From Bryobacterales bacterium (GTDB lineage Bacteria; Acidobacteriota; Terriglobia; Bryobacterales; Bryobacteraceae), in contig PLMF01000373.1 in the NCBI GenBank assembly GCA_003142355.1, positions 1,109 through 9,589 of the forward strand: a stretch of 8,481 nt of DNA, written 5' to 3'. A program made the translations under genes and the position numbers. Shown here piece by piece: positions 6,859 to 8,481 of this stretch; the stretch's first letter is position 1, and each line of letters opens with the position of its first letter. Under the pieces are notes generated by a model that worked only from the letters and a program-made list of their open reading frames with translations, was not told the DNA's origin and searched no databases.

Positions 6859-7179
6859 CTACTTCTCTTGTTCCGACGCCAGCTCGCCGGCCGCCGCCGC
6901 TTCCGGCCCCGCCTTCCTGGCCTCTTCGATCAGCCGCTGGGCTTCCATGACCTTGCCGCGCGGCACCAGCACCTGGAAGCCGAGGTTGGGAAACTGCGAG
7001 GTTCCCCCCATCATCAGCGTTGGTATCCCGTTCGAATCCAGCACGCCGCGGATCATGTCCGCTTCCACCTCGGCATCGATGTTGGATGAATCCCACAGTG
7101 CCACCATGTCCAGAGCGTGGGAGGTCAGCAACTGGTCCTGATCTCGTTCTTCATCTTCGCGTTCGGGGTCTTGCGCCAT
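6859..7179 (-). CDS. DUF2007 domain-containing protein (putative signal-transducing)
   Basis: The 106-residue cytoplasmic protein has a charged, disordered-looking N-terminus (residues 1-17, rich in D, E and R). A compact alpha/beta domain of the DUF2007 type spans about 25-88: MVALWDSSNIDAEVEADMIR, VLDSNGIPTLMMGG, and GFQVLVPRGKVMEAQRLIEE. The tail is Ala/Glu-rich (GPEAAAAGELASEQEK). The pattern 'value, strand, helix that samples a neighbour, second strand LVP' is typical of this family, which is named a putative prokaryotic signal-transducing protein without a proven role. It is the promoter-proximal gene of a probable pair with DUF4159. An internal start at Met25 would leave just the domain, but the ATG at 7179 is the first in frame. 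No strong ribosome site is visible before either. Confidence 0.82.
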   Translation of the reverse strand: MAQDPEREDEERDQDQLLTSHALDMVALWDSSNIDAEVEADMIRGVLDSNGIPTLMMGGTSQFPNLGFQVLVPRGKVMEAQRLIEEARKAGPEAAAAGELASEQEK

Positions 7180-7237
7180 GACTCAAGGATATCGCAGAAT
7201 GTGATTAGGCCCAGGCCGTTCCCACGGAGGCAGCAGA
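7180..7237. other. Short divergent intergenic region between DUF2007 and YtxH genes
   Basis: These 58 bp must hold the promoters of both divergent transcripts unless these lie inside the genes. I see the GGAGG ribosome site and only poor -10/-35 candidates (for example GATTAG at 7203-7208 after TGT). No inverted repeat or operator stands out. Confidence 0.5.
7226..7230 (+). promoter_or_regulatory. Ribosome binding site of the YtxH-family gene
   Basis: GGAGG lies 7 nt before the ATG at 7238, the clearest plus-strand ribosome site in the window. It supports that start and suggests it drives translation of the overlapping downstream gene as well. Confidence 0.75.
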
Positions 7238-7504
7238 ATGACACAAGAAGAAGGCACTAGCAGGCTCGCCTGGTTTTTGACCGGCGTCGTCATCGGCGCC
7301 ACGGTGGCCGTCCTATACGCGCCCAAGAGCGGCAAGGATACGCGCCAGTTCCTTTCCGAAAAGACGCAACAAGGCAAGGACGCCGTCACCGAAACCAGCA
7401 AGGACATGGTGGAAGCCAGCAAGGAGATGTTCGATCGAGGCCGTAAGCTGGTGGAAGACGCCGCCGATCTGTTCGACCGCGGCCGCAAGCTGGTCAGGGG
7501 CTGA
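7238..7504 (+). CDS. YtxH domain-containing small membrane protein
   Basis: The 88-residue protein has one N-terminal transmembrane helix (LAWFLTGVVIGATVAVLYAP, residues 10-29) followed at once by the YtxH hallmark APKSGKDTR. A long amphipathic, charged helix then runs to the C-terminus. The tail carries two copies of FDRGRKLV, 14 residues apart. YtxH proteins (YtxH of Bacillus belongs to a sigma-B/stress operon) are widespread, but their biochemical role is not established; a membrane-anchored coiled coil is the structural expectation. The gene starts after a good GGAGG site. Its TGA stop overlaps the ATG of the P5C dehydrogenase by one base, indicating an operon and translational coupling. 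Confidence 0.87.
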   Translation: MTQEEGTSRLAWFLTGVVIGATVAVLYAPKSGKDTRQFLSEKTQQGKDAVTETSKDMVEASKEMFDRGRKLVEDAADLFDRGRKLVRG

Positions 7505-8481
7505 TGGCGCTGGCGACGCTTCCGGAGTTCCGCAACGAGCCCTACGCCGATTTCTCACGGCCCGCCGTTCGCGAGGCTGCGGGAGAAGCCCTTTGCCGTG
7601 TGCGCTCGGAATTGGGCCGCGAATATCTGCTGCGCATGGGGGGCGATTGGATCGCCACGGGCGACGCGCTGGTCTCGGTGAACCCCTCCAACCCGCGCGA
7701 AGCCGTGGGCATCCACCACAAGGCCACACCCGAGCTGGCCAACCGCGCCGTCGAAGCCGCGCACGGGTACTTCCCACAATGGAGCCGCACCCCCGCCGCC
7801 GAGCGCGTCCGCCGGCTGCTGGAGGCCGCCCGCATCCTGCGCGCGCGCAAGATGGAGTTCGACGCCTGGCTGGTGTTGGAGGCCGGCAAAACCTGGCCCG
7901 AAGCCGAAGCCGACGTTTCCGAAGGCATCGATTTCTGCGAGTATTACGCGCGCGAAATGCTGCGCCTGGCCGGCCCGCAGCGGGTCCACCAGCTCCCCGG
8001 CGAGCACGACGAGATGATCTACATCCCGCTGGGCGTGGGCGTGGTGATCCCGCCATGGAACTTCCCGGCCGCCATCCTGATCGGCATGACGGTGGCCTCG
8101 CTGGTGGCGGGCAACACGGCCATCGTCAAGCCATCGAGCGAGACCCCCACCATCGCCGCCAAGTTCGCCGAGGTTCTGCTCGAAGCCGGATTCCCCGAGG
8201 GCTCGTTCACGCTGCTGACCGGCAGCGGATCGACGGTTGGCGACGTGCTGGTGGAGCACCCCAAAACGCGATTCATCTCCTTCACCGGCTCGCGTGATGT
8301 GGGCCTGCGCATCAACGAGCTGGCCGCCCGCCATGGTCCCGGCCAGATCTGGATCAAGCGCGTGATCGCCGAGATGGGCGGCAAGGACGCCATCGTCGTG
8401 GACGCCGGCGCCGATATCGATGGGGCCGTGGATGGCGTGCTGGCCTCGGCCTTCGAGTACCAGGGCCAGAAGTGCTCGGCC
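7504..8481 (+). CDS. L-glutamate gamma-semialdehyde (1-pyrroline-5-carboxylate) dehydrogenase, 3' end cut by window edge
   Basis: This enzyme oxidises glutamate-gamma-semialdehyde (in equilibrium with P5C) to glutamate using NAD+, the second step of proline catabolism in the cytoplasm. The 326 visible residues carry the aldehyde dehydrogenase landmarks in order: VIPPWNFP with the oxyanion Asn at 186, KPSSETP with the cofactor-binding Lys at 209, FTGSRDVG at 260-267, EMGGKDAIVV with the general-base Glu at 290, and FEYQGQKCSA with the catalytic Cys at 324. The blocks RVIAEMGGKDAIVV and EYQGQKCSA, together with a long N-terminal extension (PEFRNEPYADFS), point to the stand-alone RocA/PruA-type P5C dehydrogenase of about 515 residues rather than bifunctional PutA. 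The start overlaps the YtxH stop, with AGGGG 3 nt upstream. A proline dehydrogenase gene may follow outside the window. The symbol is left blank because rocA and pruA are both used. Confidence 0.93.
   Translation, partial: MALATLPEFRNEPYADFSRPAVREAAGEALCRVRSELGREYLLRMGGDWIATGDALVSVNPSNPREAVGIHHKATPELANRAVEAAHGYFPQWSRTPAAERVRRLLEAARILRARKMEFDAWLVLEAGKTWPEAEADVSEGIDFCEYYAREMLRLAGPQRVHQLPGEHDEMIYIPLGVGVVIPPWNFPAAILIGMTVASLVAGNTAIVKPSSETPTIAAKFAEVLLEAGFPEGSFTLLTGSGSTVGDVLVEHPKTRFISFTGSRDVGLRINELAARHGPGQIWIKRVIAEMGGKDAIVVDAGADIDGAVDGVLASAFEYQGQKCSA

Noticed and set aside
5541..6950. Plus-strand open frame of 469 codons spanning the palindrome
   Set aside because: It crosses the ends of two supported genes and the terminator, and its translation is low in recognisable structure, so it is a frame shadow.
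7201..7210. Possible extended -10 (TGTGATTAG) for the YtxH operon
   Set aside because: The hexamer matches consensus at only three of six positions and no acceptable -35 lies 16-18 bp upstream.

Overview
The window looks like a chromosomal piece of a GC-rich soil-type bacterium, most likely an Acidobacteriota member near Bryobacterales/Solibacter. The main pointer is a very large Oar-like TonB-dependent receptor with an N-terminal carboxypeptidase-regulatory-like domain, a family strongly expanded in that lineage. The DUF4159 and RocA-type dehydrogenase neighbours fit the same assignment. This is an inference from protein style, not a phylogeny.

Layout: (1) 1-2304, minus strand: the start of a high-affinity K+ uptake (kdp) operon, in transcription order a UspA-like protein, a 27-aa membrane microprotein, kdpF, then kdpA, which runs off the left edge after 545 codons. 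(2) 2305-2436: a divergent control region with a tandem T-rich repeat resembling a KdpE site and a possible promoter facing the other way. (3) 2437-5919, plus: an intact 1160-aa TonB-dependent receptor. (4) 5917-5978: a perfect 28-bp inverted repeat with a 6-nt loop. It lies between two convergent genes, supplies the TGA stop codon of both, and has the form of a bidirectional terminator. (5) 5976-7179, minus: a DUF2007 gene followed by a secreted DUF4159 gene, probably co-transcribed. (6) 7238-8481, plus: a YtxH-family small membrane protein whose stop overlaps the start of an L-glutamate-gamma-semialdehyde (P5C) dehydrogenase. The dehydrogenase runs off the right edge just after its catalytic cysteine.

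The kdp genes would form the K+-channel-like subunit and small stabilising peptide of the KdpFABC pump, with kdpB and kdpC expected beyond the left edge. The receptor is an outer-membrane importer or adhesin-like barrel of unknown ligand. P5C dehydrogenase completes proline oxidation to glutamate. Coding density is high, the longest non-coding stretch is 132 bp, and I see no rRNA, tRNA, CRISPR array, transposase or integrase. No clearly new multi-gene system is evident. The most unusual items are the stop-codon-donating palindrome, the extra microprotein in the kdp operon, and the degenerate UspA-like protein at its head.
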